This document shows positions 52,835 through 62,699 of a stretch of DNA of 64,000 bases, one piece after another. The DNA lies in NCBI RefSeq assembly GCF_001280255.1, contig NZ_LHCI01000106.1, positions 1,746,206-1,810,205 of the forward strand, written 5' to 3'. This stretch comes from Thermus aquaticus. Lineage in GTDB: Bacteria > Deinococcota > Deinococci > Deinococcales > Thermaceae. The notes below the pieces were generated by a model. It made no database searches and was not told where the DNA came from. It worked only from the letters and a program-made list of their open reading frames with translations. Both the position numbers and the translations under genes were made by a program. Each line of letters begins with the position of its first letter. The first letter of the stretch is position 1.

Positions 52835-52868
52835 GCGGGGGCCTCGAGGCCCCCGCTTTCCCTTTTAC
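52835..52868 (+). terminator. Terminator after mglA
   Basis: GCGGGGGCC TCGA GGCCCCCGC (52835-52856) is a perfect 9-bp stem followed by TTTCCCTTTT. It contains a CCTCGAGG octamer in the loop. It separates mglBA from the oxidase operon. Confidence 0.85.
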
Positions 52869-52871
52869 AAG

Positions 52872-52928
52872 GGACAAATGTCCTACCCTACCCGGGTATC
52901 CAGTAGGGACAAATGTACTTTGCGCCCA
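52872..52928. promoter_or_regulatory. Two GGACAAATGT operator-like sites upstream of the ba3 oxidase operon
   Basis: GGACAAATGTCC at 52872-52883 is a palindrome (GGACA/TGTCC arms around AA); GGACAAATGTAC at 52917-52928 is a second copy 45 bp away, about four helical turns. A possible -10, TATACG, lies at 52957-52962. The layout suggests a dimeric regulator that controls oxidase expression; the regulator is not identified. Confidence 0.55.
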
Positions 52929-52988
52929 GGCCCAGCTTTAGCTACCATGGGCCCCGTATACGGCAACCGGCCGTAAGGGAGGAAGGGT

Positions 52989-53093
52989 ATGGAGGAAAAA
53001 CCGGTAGGCGCCTTAGGTGTGGTGGCGATTTTGGCCCTCGTGATCCTCGTCTTCTGGTTCGGGGTATTGGCCGTTTTCCTGGCTAGGGGGTAG
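52989..53093 (+). CDS. cbaD: Cytochrome ba3 oxidase subunit IIa
   Basis: A 34-residue single-helix membrane protein, MEEKPVGALGVVAILALVIL and so on to FLARG, matching the small subunit IIa of Thermus ba3 oxidase in length, start and end. It packs beside subunits I and II. Ribosome site GGGAGGAAGG upstream; first gene of the operon. Confidence 0.95.
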   Translation: MEEKPVGALGVVAILALVILVFWFGVLAVFLARG

Positions 53094-53095
53094 CC

Positions 53096-53608
53096 ATGAC
53101 CGAGCGGGAAGCCCAACTCAAAAAAGCCCTTCTGGCTTACGAGAAGAAGTGGATCGCCTTCTCCGTCTTCACCGTTCTCCTCTTCGCGGCCATTATCGCC
53201 TTCACCCTGGCCAACCACGGCCTCCGGGGAGTGATCCCCGTGGGCCAGCTGGAGCGGGTGGACCCCACCAAGGTCCGGAGCGAGGGCCCCTGGGCGGACC
53301 CGGCCAAGGCCGTGGTGCAGACGGGACCCAACCAGTACACCGTGTACGTCCTGGCCTTCTCCTTCGGGTACCAGCCCAACCCCATCGTGGTCCCCAAGGG
53401 GGCGGAGATCGTCTTCAAGGCCACCAGCCCCGATGTGATCCACGGCTTCCACATTGAGGGCACCAACGTCAACGTGGAGGTCCTCCCCGGCGAGGTGACC
53501 ACCGTCCGCCACACCTTCCGAAAGGCCGGGGAGTACCGGATCATCTGCAACCAGTACTGCGGCGTAGGGCACCACCTGATGTTTGGAAAGATTGTGGTGG
53601 AGGAGTAA
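53096..53608 (+). CDS. cbaB: Cytochrome ba3 oxidase subunit II
   Basis: A 170-residue protein with one N-terminal membrane helix (FSVFTVLLFAAIIAFTLA) and a periplasmic cupredoxin domain. The dinuclear CuA site is complete: His in VIHGFHIEG and CNQYCGVGHHLM at the C terminus. It takes electrons from cytochrome c552 and passes them to subunit I. ATG 2 nt after the cbaD stop. Confidence 0.97.
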   Translation: MTEREAQLKKALLAYEKKWIAFSVFTVLLFAAIIAFTLANHGLRGVIPVGQLERVDPTKVRSEGPWADPAKAVVQTGPNQYTVYVLAFSFGYQPNPIVVPKGAEIVFKATSPDVIHGFHIEGTNVNVEVLPGEVTTVRHTFRKAGEYRIICNQYCGVGHHLMFGKIVVEE

Positions 53609-53609
53609 G

Positions 53610-55301
53610 ATGGCGGTGAAATCTTTTCCCCAAGTCTACGCAGAAAACCCCGAGAAGAAGCTCACCCTCTACTACTTGGTCCTGGGCTTCGTGGCCCTCC
53701 TTGTGGGAAGCCTCTTCGGCCCCTTCCAAGCCCTGAACTACGGGAACGTGGACGCCTACCCCTTGCTGAAGCGCCTCCTCCCCTTCGTCCAGTCCTACTA
53801 CCAGGGCCTCACCCTGCACGGGGTCTTGAACGCCATCGTCTTCACCCAGCTTTTGGCCATGGCGGTCATGTTCTACCTCCCCGCCAGGGAGCTTAGGGCC
53901 TATGGGGTCCGCCCCAACCTCACCTGGGGGTGGGTGGCCTGGTGGATGGCCTTCCTGGGCCTCCTGGTAGCCGCCCTGCCCCTTCTGGCCAACGAGGCCA
54001 CCGTCCTCTACACCTTCTATCCCCCCCTGAAAGGCCACTGGGCTTTCTACGTGGGGGCCACAGTCTTTGTGGCCGCTAGCCTGGTGGTGGGCCTCTTGGT
54101 CATCGGGATGTGGCTGCGCTTCAAGCAGCATCACCCGGAGCGCATCACCCCCTTGGCCACCTACATGGCGGTCACCTTCTGGCTCATGTGGCTCCTGGCC
54201 TCCTTGGGGTTGGTGGTGGAAAGCGTCTTCCTGCTCATCCCCTGGTCCCTGGGCCTCGTCCAGGGGGTGGACCCCCTTCTGGCCCGGACCCTCTTCTGGT
54301 ACACCGGCCACCCCATCGTCTACTTCTGGCTCCTCCCCGCCTACGCCCTCCTCTACCTGGTCCTGCCTAAGCTGGCGGGGGGCAAGCTCATCTCCGATCC
54401 CCTGGCCCGGGTGGTCTTCCTCCTCTTCCTCCTCTTCTCCGTGCCCGTGGGCTTCCACCACCAGTACGCCGACCCCGGGATCACCCCCACCTGGAAGTTC
54501 GTCCATGCGGTCCTGACCCTTTTCGTGGCCGTGCCCAGCCTGATCACCGCCTTCACCGTGGCCGCCAGCCTGGAGCTGGCCGGGCGGATGCGGGGCGGGA
54601 AGGGCCTTTTTGGCTGGATCAAGGCCCTGCCCTGGGACAACCCCGCCTTCGTGGCCCCGGTGCTGGGCCTCATCGCCTTCATCCCTGGTGGGGCGGGGGG
54701 CATCGTGAACGCCAGCTACACCCTGAACTACGTGATCCACAACACCACTTGGGTGCCCGGCCACTTCCACCTCCAGGTGGGCACCCTGGTGACCATGACC
54801 ATGATGGGGGCGGTCTTCTGGCTAGTGCCCCAGCTCACGGGCAAGCCCCTGACCGAGGGCATCCGCAAGGCGGGACTCGCGGGGATGTGGCTGTGGTTCG
54901 TGGGGATGCTGGTCATGGCGGTAGGGATGCACTGGCAGGGCCTCCTCAACGTGCCCCGGCGGGCCTACATCGCCCAGGCTCCGGACGCCTACACCCATGC
55001 GGCGGTCCCCATGGTCTTTAACATCCTCGCGGGCATTATCCTCCTCTTGGCCATCGTCCTCTTCTTCTACGCCTTCTTCGCCCTCCTATTCAGGGGGGAA
55101 CGGCGGGCAGAGGTGGCTGCCGAGGAGGTGCCCTTCGCCGAGGTCCTCTCGGACGGCGGGGACACCCCAGCCATGCGCCTTCTGGACCGGATCTGGTTCT
55201 GGTTCGCCCTGGCCGTCCTCCTGGTGGTCCTGGCCTACGGCCCCACCTTGGTGCAACTCTTCGGCAACCTAAACCCCGTGCCCGGCTGGCGGCTCTGGTA
55301 A
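53610..55301 (+). CDS. cbaA: Cytochrome ba3 oxidase subunit I
   Basis: A 563-residue B-type haem-copper oxidase. ATG 53610 directly follows the cbaB stop. About 13 helices. Ligands: His in GLTLHGVLNAIVFTQ (haem b), GHPIVYFWLLPAYALLY (CuB His cross-linked Tyr), GFHHQYADPG (CuB His pair) and GHFHLQVGTLVTMT (haem a3 and b). It reduces O2 and pumps protons at low oxygen. The neighbouring regulatory sites fit oxygen-dependent expression. Confidence 0.98.
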   Translation: MAVKSFPQVYAENPEKKLTLYYLVLGFVALLVGSLFGPFQALNYGNVDAYPLLKRLLPFVQSYYQGLTLHGVLNAIVFTQLLAMAVMFYLPARELRAYGVRPNLTWGWVAWWMAFLGLLVAALPLLANEATVLYTFYPPLKGHWAFYVGATVFVAASLVVGLLVIGMWLRFKQHHPERITPLATYMAVTFWLMWLLASLGLVVESVFLLIPWSLGLVQGVDPLLARTLFWYTGHPIVYFWLLPAYALLYLVLPKLAGGKLISDPLARVVFLLFLLFSVPVGFHHQYADPGITPTWKFVHAVLTLFVAVPSLITAFTVAASLELAGRMRGGKGLFGWIKALPWDNPAFVAPVLGLIAFIPGGAGGIVNASYTLNYVIHNTTWVPGHFHLQVGTLVTMTMMGAVFWLVPQLTGKPLTEGIRKAGLAGMWLWFVGMLVMAVGMHWQGLLNVPRRAYIAQAPDAYTHAAVPMVFNILAGIILLLAIVLFFYAFFALLFRGERRAEVAAEEVPFAEVLSDGGDTPAMRLLDRIWFWFALAVLLVVLAYGPTLVQLFGNLNPVPGWRLW

Positions 55302-55305
55302 AGGG

Positions 55306-55851
55306 ATGCGCCTCGAGGGCCAGGGACCCCTGGCCCTTGAGCTTTTTGCCGCCATGAAGGAAACTGACCCCGTGGGCTTTGTGCCGGGCCCGGGCCTTCC
55401 CTGGATCGCTGGCCTCTCCGTCCTTCCCTTCTTCCTCCAGTTCCTGGGCCTGGGGCTTTCCGAAAGGCTGGGCCAGGGGCTGTGCGGGAGCGCCCTGGGC
55501 ATCTCCGAGGCCGAGGCCGTGCGCTACGGCCTGGTGTCGGAGTACTACTTCTACGGCCAGCTCTTCCTGATCCTCCTGAGCCTCAAGGTCACCTACGCCC
55601 TGGCCCTCATGGCCCTCCGCTTCATGTACCCGGACCGGGACCCGCCCTTCGCCCCCCTGGTCCGGCGCCTGGGGGTGGGCCTTTCCTTCACCCTCCTTCT
55701 CCTCTTCCTCCTCACCCGCACCCTTCCCCTTCCCTTCTCCACCCCTTTGGGCCCCGCCCTCCTCGCCCCCGCTCCCCTGGACCCCCTTTCCCTCATCATG
55801 GTCCTTCCCGAGCCCCTTCTCCTCTGGCTTTTCTGGAGGTACCGCCCGTGA
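55306..55851 (+). CDS. Membrane protein downstream of ba3 oxidase
   Basis: A 181-residue protein with about four hydrophobic helices (WIAGLSVLPFFLQFLGLGLS, YYFYGQLFLILLSLKVTYAL, VGLSFTLLLLFLLTRTLPLP, LIMVLPEPLLLWLFWRY). Starts 4 nt after cbaA and overlaps the transporter gene by GTGA, so it is in the oxidase operon. May assist oxidase assembly or be unrelated; no family recognised. Confidence 0.7.
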   Translation: MRLEGQGPLALELFAAMKETDPVGFVPGPGLPWIAGLSVLPFFLQFLGLGLSERLGQGLCGSALGISEAEAVRYGLVSEYYFYGQLFLILLSLKVTYALALMALRFMYPDRDPPFAPLVRRLGVGLSFTLLLLFLLTRTLPLPFSTPLGPALLAPAPLDPLSLIMVLPEPLLLWLFWRYRP

Positions 55852-57005
55852 AGCTTCCTCCCCTTGTCTACCTCCTCGGCTTGGTCAGCTTCCTCATGGA
55901 CGTGGCCAGCGAGATGGTCTACCCCCTCCTTCCCCTCTTCCTGGCCGGCCTCGGGGCCACCCCCACGGCCATCGGCCTGGTGGAGGGCGTGGCCGAGGCC
56001 ACGGCGAGCCTCTTCAAGGTGGTGGGGGGAAGGCTCTCCGACCGCATAGGCAGGAGGCGGCCCTTCCTCCTTCTGGGCTACGGCCTCCCCGCCCTCTTCC
56101 GCCCCATCCTGGCCCTGGCGCAAAGCCCCTGGCACGTCCTCCTCTACCGCTTCCTGGACCGGACGGGCAAAGGGCTAAGAACAGCCCCCCGGGACGCCCT
56201 CATCGCCGAGAGCGTCTCCCAGGAGGCCCTGGGCCGGGCCTACGGCCTCCACCGGGGCCTGGACACCCTAGGGGCCACCCTGGGCCCCTTCCTGGCCTTT
56301 TTGCTCCTGCCCCTTTTGGGCGTGCGGGGGGTCTTCTGGCTCTCCGCCCTCCCCGCCCTTATGGCGGCCCTCATTCTCCTTTTTCTAAGGGAGTCGCCCA
56401 AGCCCCCCAGGCCCTTACCCCCCTTGCGCCTTTCCCGCATGGGCCGGGGCTACCGCCGCTTCCTTTTGGTCTCCGGGGTCTTCACCCTGGCCCTCTCCTC
56501 CAACGCCTTCCTCCTCCTTCGCCTAAAGGACCTGGGCCTCTCCGAAGGGCAGGTGACCCTGGCCTACACCCTTTACAACCTGGCCTACGCCCTTTTGGCC
56601 TACCCCTTCGGTAGCCTCGCGGACCGGGTGGGCCTGAGGCGGGTGGTAGCCCTGGGGTTTGGCCTTTACGCCCTGGTCTACCTGGGCTTCGCCCTGGCTA
56701 CCTCGGCCGGCCTGGGGGTGGCCTTCCTCCTCCTTTACGCCCTTTACTCCGCCGCCTTTGAGGGCTCAAGCCGGGCCTATCTGGCCACCTTGGTCCCACC
56801 GGAGGAAAAGGCCAGCGCCATCGGCCTTTACCACACCCTCATGGGCCTCCTCCTCCTGCCCGCAAGCCTCCTCTTCGGCCTCCTCTGGCAGGCCCTGGGG
56901 GCCCGGGCGGCCTTTTTGGCGGGGGCGGGGCTGGCCCTTTTGGCCCTCGGCCTCTTCCTCGTTGACGAAAGGAGGCGGCCCCCCTATCCTGAGGGAGGCC
57001 CTTAG
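55848..57005 (+). CDS. Major facilitator superfamily transporter
   Basis: A 385-residue protein from GTG with 12 predicted helices. [20 protein letters not shown] and [20 protein letters not shown] (MFS loop 2-3 motif), repeated as [20 protein letters not shown] after helix 8, define the family. [20 protein letters not shown] is typical of a subgroup of unknown substrate often near respiratory genes. Last gene of the oxidase operon by GTGA overlap. Confidence 0.9.
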   Translation: MKLPPLVYLLGLVSFLMDVASEMVYPLLPLFLAGLGATPTAIGLVEGVAEATASLFKVVGGRLSDRIGRRRPFLLLGYGLPALFRPILALAQSPWHVLLYRFLDRTGKGLRTAPRDALIAESVSQEALGRAYGLHRGLDTLGATLGPFLAFLLLPLLGVRGVFWLSALPALMAALILLFLRESPKPPRPLPPLRLSRMGRGYRRFLLVSGVFTLALSSNAFLLLRLKDLGLSEGQVTLAYTLYNLAYALLAYPFGSLADRVGLRRVVALGFGLYALVYLGFALATSAGLGVAFLLLYALYSAAFEGSSRAYLATLVPPEEKASAIGLYHTLMGLLLLPASLLFGLLWQALGARAAFLAGAGLALLALGLFLVDERRRPPYPEGGP

Positions 57006-57058
57006 GGCCTTTGAGGAGGAAGGGGCAAGAAGCGCCTTCCCCCCTGACGGAGGAAAAG

Positions 57059-57328
57059 ATGCCCATCACCAAGGAAGAGAAGCAGAAGGTCATGGAGGAG
57101 TTCGCCCGCTTCCCGGGCGACACCGGCAGCACCGAGGTGCAGGTGGCCCTGCTCACCCTGCGCATCAACCGCCTTTCCGAGCACCTCAAGGCGCACAAGC
57201 ACGACCACCACTCCCACCGGGGCCTCTTGATGCTGGTGGGAAAGCGGCGGAGGCTTCTCCGCTACCTGGAACGCGAGGACCCGGAGAGGTACCAGGCCCT
57301 GGTTGAGAAGTTGGGGCTCAGGAAGTAA
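57059..57328 (+). CDS. rpsO: 30S ribosomal protein S15
   Basis: An 89-residue protein of exact family length: [61 protein letters not shown]15 binds the central domain of 16S rRNA early in assembly. ATG 57059 has a GGAGG ribosome site. rpsO-pnp order is widely conserved. Confidence 0.98.
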   Translation: MPITKEEKQKVMEEFARFPGDTGSTEVQVALLTLRINRLSEHLKAHKHDHHSHRGLLMLVGKRRRLLRYLEREDPERYQALVEKLGLRK

Positions 57329-57346
57329 GCTGGGGCTTAGGTCGGG

Positions 57347-57376
57347 GGCGGGGCCTTAGGGCTCCGCCTTTCCTTT
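57347..57376 (+). terminator. Hairpin between rpsO and pnp
   Basis: A 9-bp stem (57347-57355 with 57360-57368, one G-U pair, TTAG loop) is followed by TTTCCTTT and ends 10 nt before the pnp ATG. It may terminate rpsO partly, or be an RNase site for pnp autoregulation as known in other bacteria. Confidence 0.5.
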
Positions 57377-57386
57377 GAGGGATGCC

Positions 57387-59528
57387 ATGCCAGAGGCCAC
57401 ACCCAACACCCCACCCAGTTGCCGCTACGAGACGGAGATCGCCGGCAGGACGCTGGTCCTGGAGACCGGCAAGTACGCCAAGCAGGCCTCGGGTTCGGTC
57501 CTGGTGCGCTACGGGGACACCGTGGTCCTGGCCACGGCCCAGGCCTCGGACGAGCCCATAGAGGCGGACTTCCTGCCCCTCACGGTGGAGTTTGAGGAGA
57601 GGCACTACGCCGTGGGCAAGATCCCGGGGAGCTTCATGCGCCGGGAGGGCCGTCCCGGGGAGAAGGCCATCCTCTCCGCCCGGATGACGGACCGGCCTAT
57701 CCGTCCCCTCTTCCCCAAGGGCTTCCGCCACGAGGTGCAGGTCATCGTCACCGTCCTCTCCGCCGACCAGAAGAACCCGCCCGACATCCTGGGGCCCATA
57801 GCGGCCAGCGCCGCCCTCATGCTCTCCGACATCCCCTGGGAGGGGCCGGTGGCCTCGGTGCGGGTGGGCCTCCTGGGGGGCCAGCTGGTCCTGAACCCCA
57901 CGCTTCAAGAGCTAGAGGAAAGCGCCTTGGACCTGGTGGTGGCGGGGAGCCGGGACGCCATCCTCATGGTGGAGGCCGGGGCCCAGGAGGTGGACGAGGA
58001 GACCCTGGTCCAGGCCCTGGAGTTCGCCCATTGGGAGATGCAGCCCATCCTGGACCTCCAGGAGCGGATGGCCCGGGAGCTGGGCAAGCCCAAGATGGCC
58101 TGGACCCCGCCGGAAACCCTCCCGGAGGAGGAGAAAGAAGCCCTCTACCGCCTGGCCCTGGAAAAGGGGCTCTCCCAGGTGCTCCAGACCGCCAGCAAGG
58201 GGGAAAGGAGCCGGGCCCTTTCGGCCTTCGCCGAGAGCCTCATCCTCGAGGCCCTGCCCAGGCTGGAAGACGGCGCCCCTGACGAGAGCAAGAAGCCTCT
58301 TTACGAGAGCGCCTTTGACGAGATCGTGCGCCGGGAGCTGAGGCGGCTCGTCCTGGAAGAGGGTAAGCGGGCCGACGGGCGCGGGCCCAAGGACCTGAGG
58401 CCCATCTGGATTGAGGTGGACGTGCTACCCAGGGCCCACGGCTCCGCCGTCTTCACCCGGGGGGAGACCCAGGTCCTGGGCACGGTGACCCTGGGCACGG
58501 GCCGCGACGAGCAGATCATTGACGACCTGGGTATTGACGAGACCGACCCCTTCCTGGTCCACTACAACTTCCCCCCCTTCTCCACCGGGGAGGTCAAGCG
58601 CCTCAGAGGGGTGTCCCGCCGGGAGGTGGGCCACGGCAACCTGGCCAAGCGGGCCCTGAGGGCGGTCCTCCCCTCCCAGGAAGCCTTCCCCTACACCATC
58701 CGGGTGGTGGGGGACGTCCTGGAGTCCAACGGCAGTAGCTCCATGGCCACGGTCTGCGCCGGGAGCCTGGCCCTCATGGACGCTGGGGTGCCCGTCAAGG
58801 CCCCGGTGGCCGGGGTGGCCATGGGCCTGGTGTGGGAGAACGAGAAGGCCGTGATCCTCACCGACATCCTGGGGCTGGAAGACGCCCTGGGGGACATGGA
58901 CTTCAAGGTGGCGGGAACCCGCCAGGGGGTCACCGCCCTGCAGATGGACAACAAGGTGGGCGGCCTCCCCCGGGAGGTCCTCAAGGAGGCCCTCCTCCAG
59001 GCCCGGGAGGCCAGGCTGAAGATCCTGGACCTCATGGAGATGGTCCTCCCCGCACCCCGCCCAAGCCTCAAGCCCTTTGCCCCCCGCATCCTCAGCCTCA
59101 AGGTGCCGGTGGATAAGATCGGGATCGTCATCGGCCCTGGGGGCAAGAACGTCCGGGCCCTGGAGGAGCTGGGCGTGGAGGTGGACATAGAGGAGGACGG
59201 CACCATCCGCATTTACTCCAGCGACACGGAGAAGGCGGAGAAGGCCAAGGCCCGCATAGAGGAGCTCACCCGCGAGGCCAAGGTGGGGGAGATCTACGAG
59301 GGCACCGTCACCAGGATCACCCCCTTCGGGGCTTTCATCAGCCTCTTCCCGGGCACGGAAGGGCTTCTCCACATCAGCCAGATCGCCCCGGGCCGGGTGA
59401 AGCGGGTGGAGGACCACCTCAAGGTGGGGGACGTGATCAAGGTCAAGGTCCACCGCATAGACGAGAAGGGCAAGATTGACCTGATCCGCCCCGAGCTGGA
59501 AGGCAAGATTCCCCCGAGGCGGCGCTAG
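57387..59528 (+). CDS. pnp: Polyribonucleotide nucleotidyltransferase (PNPase)
   Basis: A 713-residue phosphorolytic 3'-5' exoribonuclease. Two RNase PH domains ([40 protein letters not shown]) with [20 protein letters not shown] in the active site, then KH ([19 protein letters not shown]) and S1 ([20 protein letters not shown]) domains. Degrades and tails RNA in the cytoplasm. ATG 57387 chosen over an upstream TTG. Confidence 0.97.
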   Translation: MPEATPNTPPSCRYETEIAGRTLVLETGKYAKQASGSVLVRYGDTVVLATAQASDEPIEADFLPLTVEFEERHYAVGKIPGSFMRREGRPGEKAILSARMTDRPIRPLFPKGFRHEVQVIVTVLSADQKNPPDILGPIAASAALMLSDIPWEGPVASVRVGLLGGQLVLNPTLQELEESALDLVVAGSRDAILMVEAGAQEVDEETLVQALEFAHWEMQPILDLQERMARELGKPKMAWTPPETLPEEEKEALYRLALEKGLSQVLQTASKGERSRALSAFAESLILEALPRLEDGAPDESKKPLYESAFDEIVRRELRRLVLEEGKRADGRGPKDLRPIWIEVDVLPRAHGSAVFTRGETQVLGTVTLGTGRDEQIIDDLGIDETDPFLVHYNFPPFSTGEVKRLRGVSRREVGHGNLAKRALRAVLPSQEAFPYTIRVVGDVLESNGSSSMATVCAGSLALMDAGVPVKAPVAGVAMGLVWENEKAVILTDILGLEDALGDMDFKVAGTRQGVTALQMDNKVGGLPREVLKEALLQAREARLKILDLMEMVLPAPRPSLKPFAPRILSLKVPVDKIGIVIGPGGKNVRALEELGVEVDIEEDGTIRIYSSDTEKAEKAKARIEELTREAKVGEIYEGTVTRITPFGAFISLFPGTEGLLHISQIAPGRVKRVEDHLKVGDVIKVKVHRIDEKGKIDLIRPELEGKIPPRRR

Positions 59529-59577
59529 CCTCGAGGGGGGTTAGGCGATCCCGGCCCGTCCGGGAAAAAGGAGGCAT

Positions 59578-61305
59578 ATGGAAACCCCAGAGAGGAAACC
59601 GAGGCGTAGAAGGCGCAGGCGCCCCCAGGAGGGGGCTTCTCTGCCCCAAGGGGCTTCAGACCCGGTGGAGATCATCCCCTTAGGGGGGATGGGGGAGATC
59701 GGCAAGAACATCACCGTCTTCCGCTACCGGGACGAGATGTTCGTCCTGGACGGAGGCCTGGCCTTCCCCGAGGAGGGGATGCCGGGGGTGGACCTCCTCA
59801 TCCCCCGGGTGGACTTCCTCATAGAAAACCGCCACCGCATCAAGGCCTGGGTGCTCACCCACGGCCACGAAGACCACATCGGGGGGCTTCCCTTCATCCT
59901 GCCCATGGTATTCGGCAAGGAGAGCCAGGTGCCCATCTACGGCGCCAGGCTCACCCTGGGGCTTTTAAAGGGCAAGCTGGAGGAGTTCGGCCTGAGGCCC
60001 GGGAGCTTCAACCTGAAGGAGATCTCCCCCGACGACCGCATCCAGGTGGGGCGGTACTTCACCCTAGACCTCTTCCGCATGACCCATTCCATCCCCGACA
60101 ACTCGGGGCTGGTGATCCGCACCCCCATCGGCACCATCGTCCACACCGGGGACTTCAAGCTGGACGCCACCCCCATTGACGGCAAGGTCTCCCACCTGGC
60201 CAAGGTGGCCCAGGCGGGGGCCGAGGGGGTCTTGCTCCTCATCGCCGACTCCACCAACGCCGAAAGGCCCGGCTACACCCCCAGCGAGATGGAGATCGCC
60301 AAGGAGCTGGACCGGGTGATCGGCCGCGCCCCGGGAAGGGTCTTCGTGACCACCTTCGCCAGCCACATCCACCGCATCCAGTCGGTGATCTGGGCCGCGG
60401 AGAAGTACGGGCGGAAGGTGGCCATGGAGGGGCGGAGCATGGTCAAGTTCAGCCGCATCGCCATGGAGCTGGGCTACCTGAAGGTGAAGGACCGCCTCTA
60501 CGCCCTCGAGGAGGTCATGGACCTCCCCGACCACCAGGTCCTGATCCTGGCCACGGGAAGCCAGGGCCAGCCCATGTCGGTCCTCCACCGGCTGGCCTTT
60601 GAGGGGCACTCCCGGATGGCCATCAAGCCCGGCGACACGGTGATCCTCTCCTCCAGCCCCATCCCCGGCAACGAGGAGGCGGTGAACCGGGTCATCAATC
60701 GCCTCTACGCTCTGGGGGCCTACGTCCTCTACCCCCCCACCTACAAGGTCCACGCCTCGGGCCACGCCTCCCAGGAGGAGCTCAAGCTGATCCTGAACCT
60801 CACCACGCCCAGGTTCTTCCTGCCCTGGCACGGGGAGGTGCGCCACCAGACCAACTTCAAGTGGCTGGCGGAGAGCATGAGCCGCCCCCCGGAGAAGACC
60901 CTGATCGGGGAAAACGGGGCCATCTACCGCCTCACGCCCCACACCTTTGAGAAGGTGGGCACCGTGCCCCACGGGGTCCTTTACGTGGACGGCCTGGGGG
61001 TGGGGGACATCACCGAGGAGATCCTGGCCGACCGCCGCCACATGGCCGAGGAGGGCCTGGTGGTCATCACCGCCCTGGCGGGGGAAGACCCGGTGGTGGA
61101 GGTGGTCTCCCGGGGCTTCGTGAAGGCCGGGGAGAAGCTTCTTGGCGAGGTACGGCGGATGGCCCTCGAGGCCCTCCTGGCCGGCATCCGGGAAAAGAAG
61201 CCCCTAGAGCGCATCCGGGACGACATCTACTACCCGGTGAAAAAGTTCCTGAAGAAGGCCACAGGCCGGGACCCCATGATCCTGCCGGTGGTCATAGAGG
61301 GGTGA
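59578..61305 (+). CDS. rnj: Ribonuclease J
   Basis: A 575-residue metallo-beta-lactamase/beta-CASP nuclease with endonuclease and 5'-3' exonuclease activities. A basic N-terminal tail (RKPRRRRRRRPQEG), GGMGEIGKNITVF, metal site LTHGHEDHIGGLPF, HTGDFKLDATP, SDSTNAERPG, then beta-CASP motifs (SVIWAAEKYGRKVAM, HASGHASQEELKLI) and the C-terminal dimerisation domain. Follows pnp; the two form an RNA-decay pair. AAGGAGG ribosome site. Confidence 0.97.
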   Translation: METPERKPRRRRRRRPQEGASLPQGASDPVEIIPLGGMGEIGKNITVFRYRDEMFVLDGGLAFPEEGMPGVDLLIPRVDFLIENRHRIKAWVLTHGHEDHIGGLPFILPMVFGKESQVPIYGARLTLGLLKGKLEEFGLRPGSFNLKEISPDDRIQVGRYFTLDLFRMTHSIPDNSGLVIRTPIGTIVHTGDFKLDATPIDGKVSHLAKVAQAGAEGVLLLIADSTNAERPGYTPSEMEIAKELDRVIGRAPGRVFVTTFASHIHRIQSVIWAAEKYGRKVAMEGRSMVKFSRIAMELGYLKVKDRLYALEEVMDLPDHQVLILATGSQGQPMSVLHRLAFEGHSRMAIKPGDTVILSSSPIPGNEEAVNRVINRLYALGAYVLYPPTYKVHASGHASQEELKLILNLTTPRFFLPWHGEVRHQTNFKWLAESMSRPPEKTLIGENGAIYRLTPHTFEKVGTVPHGVLYVDGLGVGDITEEILADRRHMAEEGLVVITALAGEDPVVEVVSRGFVKAGEKLLGEVRRMALEALLAGIREKKPLERIRDDIYYPVKKFLKKATGRDPMILPVVIEG

Positions 61306-61308
61306 GGC

Positions 61309-61755
61309 GTGTACTGGAGCCTACTTTTACCCACCGACGGCAGCGAGGCGGCGGAGGCGGGACTTCAGGAGGGCCTCAGACTGGCCAAAGCGCTGAAAGC
61401 CAGGGTGGCCTTCCTCTATGCCCTGGAGCCCCTAGGGCCCAAGCTCCTCCTGGGCCCCGAGACCCTGCCCTACTACCGGGAACTGGTGGAGGACCTGCGC
61501 CGGGAGGGCCTGGCCGCTTTGGACCAGGCCACCCGGATGGCCGAGGAGCTCACGGTCCCCTTTGAGGCCCACCTCCTGGAGGGCCGGGCGGCGGAGGTCA
61601 TCCTGAAGGAGGCGGAAAAGCACGACCTGATCGTCATGGGCACCCACGGGCGCACCGGGCTGGACCGGCTCCTTCTGGGAAGCGTAGCCCAGGAAGTGGT
61701 CCGGAAAAGCCCCAAGCCCGTCCTTCTGGTGCCTCACCGCAGGACAAGCCCATAG
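61309..61755 (+). CDS. Universal stress protein (ATP-binding UspA type)
   Basis: A 148-residue protein: LLLPTDGSEAAEAGLQEGLR at the start and the ATP loop GTHGRTGLDRLLLGSVAQEV near residue 110, with KPVLLVP at the end. Usp proteins are induced by growth arrest and stress. Starts 3 nt after rnj from GTG. Its end overlaps the convergent exchanger gene by 22 nt. Confidence 0.92.
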   Translation: MYWSLLLPTDGSEAAEAGLQEGLRLAKALKARVAFLYALEPLGPKLLLGPETLPYYRELVEDLRREGLAALDQATRMAEELTVPFEAHLLEGRAAEVILKEAEKHDLIVMGTHGRTGLDRLLLGSVAQEVVRKSPKPVLLVPHRRTSP

Positions 61756-62699
61756 GCCATGGCCAAGAAGTAGAGAAAAAGCACCGCCCAGTTGTCGTAG
61801 GAGAGGACCCATAACTTGCGCAGGCTGCGGTACATGAGGCTCACCAGGACCACCCCAGCCATGGCCTGAAGGACAAAGACCGTGGCCGCATGCCCCTTGG
61901 CCGCCACCTCCAGGAGGGGTATGGGGTAGACCAGATCCCCCACCCCCAGGAGAAAGGTGTTGAAAAGGGTGCTTCCCACGGCGTTGCCCACAGCCAGGTC
62001 CACGGCTCCCATCCGGGCCGCCGCCATCATTACCGTGGCCTCCGGCAGGGTGGTGACCAGGGCCACCAGAAAGGTGCCCACCCAGGCATCCCCCAAGGCG
62101 GTCTCCTGGGCCAGGCGGTCCGCCAGAACAGGCAGGACCGTGGCCGCCGCCACCAGGACCAAAGCCCCCACCCCGTAGCGGGCCAAGGCCAGCCGCAGGG
62201 GGATGTGGGCGTAGGCTTCTTCCTGGGCCTCCTCCCGGGGAAAGCGCCGGGCGTAGCGGAAGGAAAGCCAAAGGGCCAGGGCGTAAAGGGGAAAGAGAAG
62301 CAAGGCCATGAGGCCCACCCGCCCCAGGCCCACCTCCCTAAAGAGGCCAAGGCCCACCATAGCCAGAAGGAGGACGGCCAGCCCTAGGCTCAGGGCGTGC
62401 TTCTGGCTGGCGCGGGCGGTCACGGGGTGGGGATGGAAGGCATCCACGAAGACCAGGAGGAGGAAGTTCACCATGCTGGCCCCCAGGAGGTTCCCCACAG
62501 CGATGTCGGGCAGATCCTGGAGCAGGGCGCTGGTGCTGCTGAAAAGCTCGGGAAGGCTCGTGGTGGCCGCCACCAGGAATAGCCCCACCAGGCTCCGCCC
62601 CATCCGGGTTTTCTCCGCCAACACATCCCCGTAGAAGGCCACCCGGTGCCCCGCCAGGACCACTAGCAGGGCTACCCCCAGGAAGGCCAGGAGCGTCAT
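61734..62699 (-). CDS. Sodium/calcium exchanger family (CaCA) membrane protein
   Basis: A 321-residue protein with two homologous halves of about five helices. Alpha repeats: ATTSLPELFSSTSALLQDLP and VTTLPEATVMMAAARMGAVD with VGNLLGASMVNFLLL / VGNAVGSTLFNTFLL. It exchanges Ca2+ for Na+ or H+ across the inner membrane. Its start overlaps the CBS gene stop by 4 nt, implying joint regulation. Confidence 0.9.
   Translation of the reverse strand: MTLLAFLGVALLVVLAGHRVAFYGDVLAEKTRMGRSLVGLFLVAATTSLPELFSSTSALLQDLPDIAVGNLLGASMVNFLLLVFVDAFHPHPVTARASQKHALSLGLAVLLLAMVGLGLFREVGLGRVGLMALLLFPLYALALWLSFRYARRFPREEAQEEAYAHIPLRLALARYGVGALVLVAAATVLPVLADRLAQETALGDAWVGTFLVALVTTLPEATVMMAAARMGAVDLAVGNAVGSTLFNTFLLGVGDLVYPIPLLEVAAKGHAATVFVLQAMAGVVLVSLMYRSLRKLWVLSYDNWAVLFLYFLAMAYGLVLR

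Noticed and set aside
52947..52976. 9-codon ORF (MGPVYGNRP) upstream of cbaD
   Set aside because: Too short and without a clear start signal; overlaps the probable promoter.
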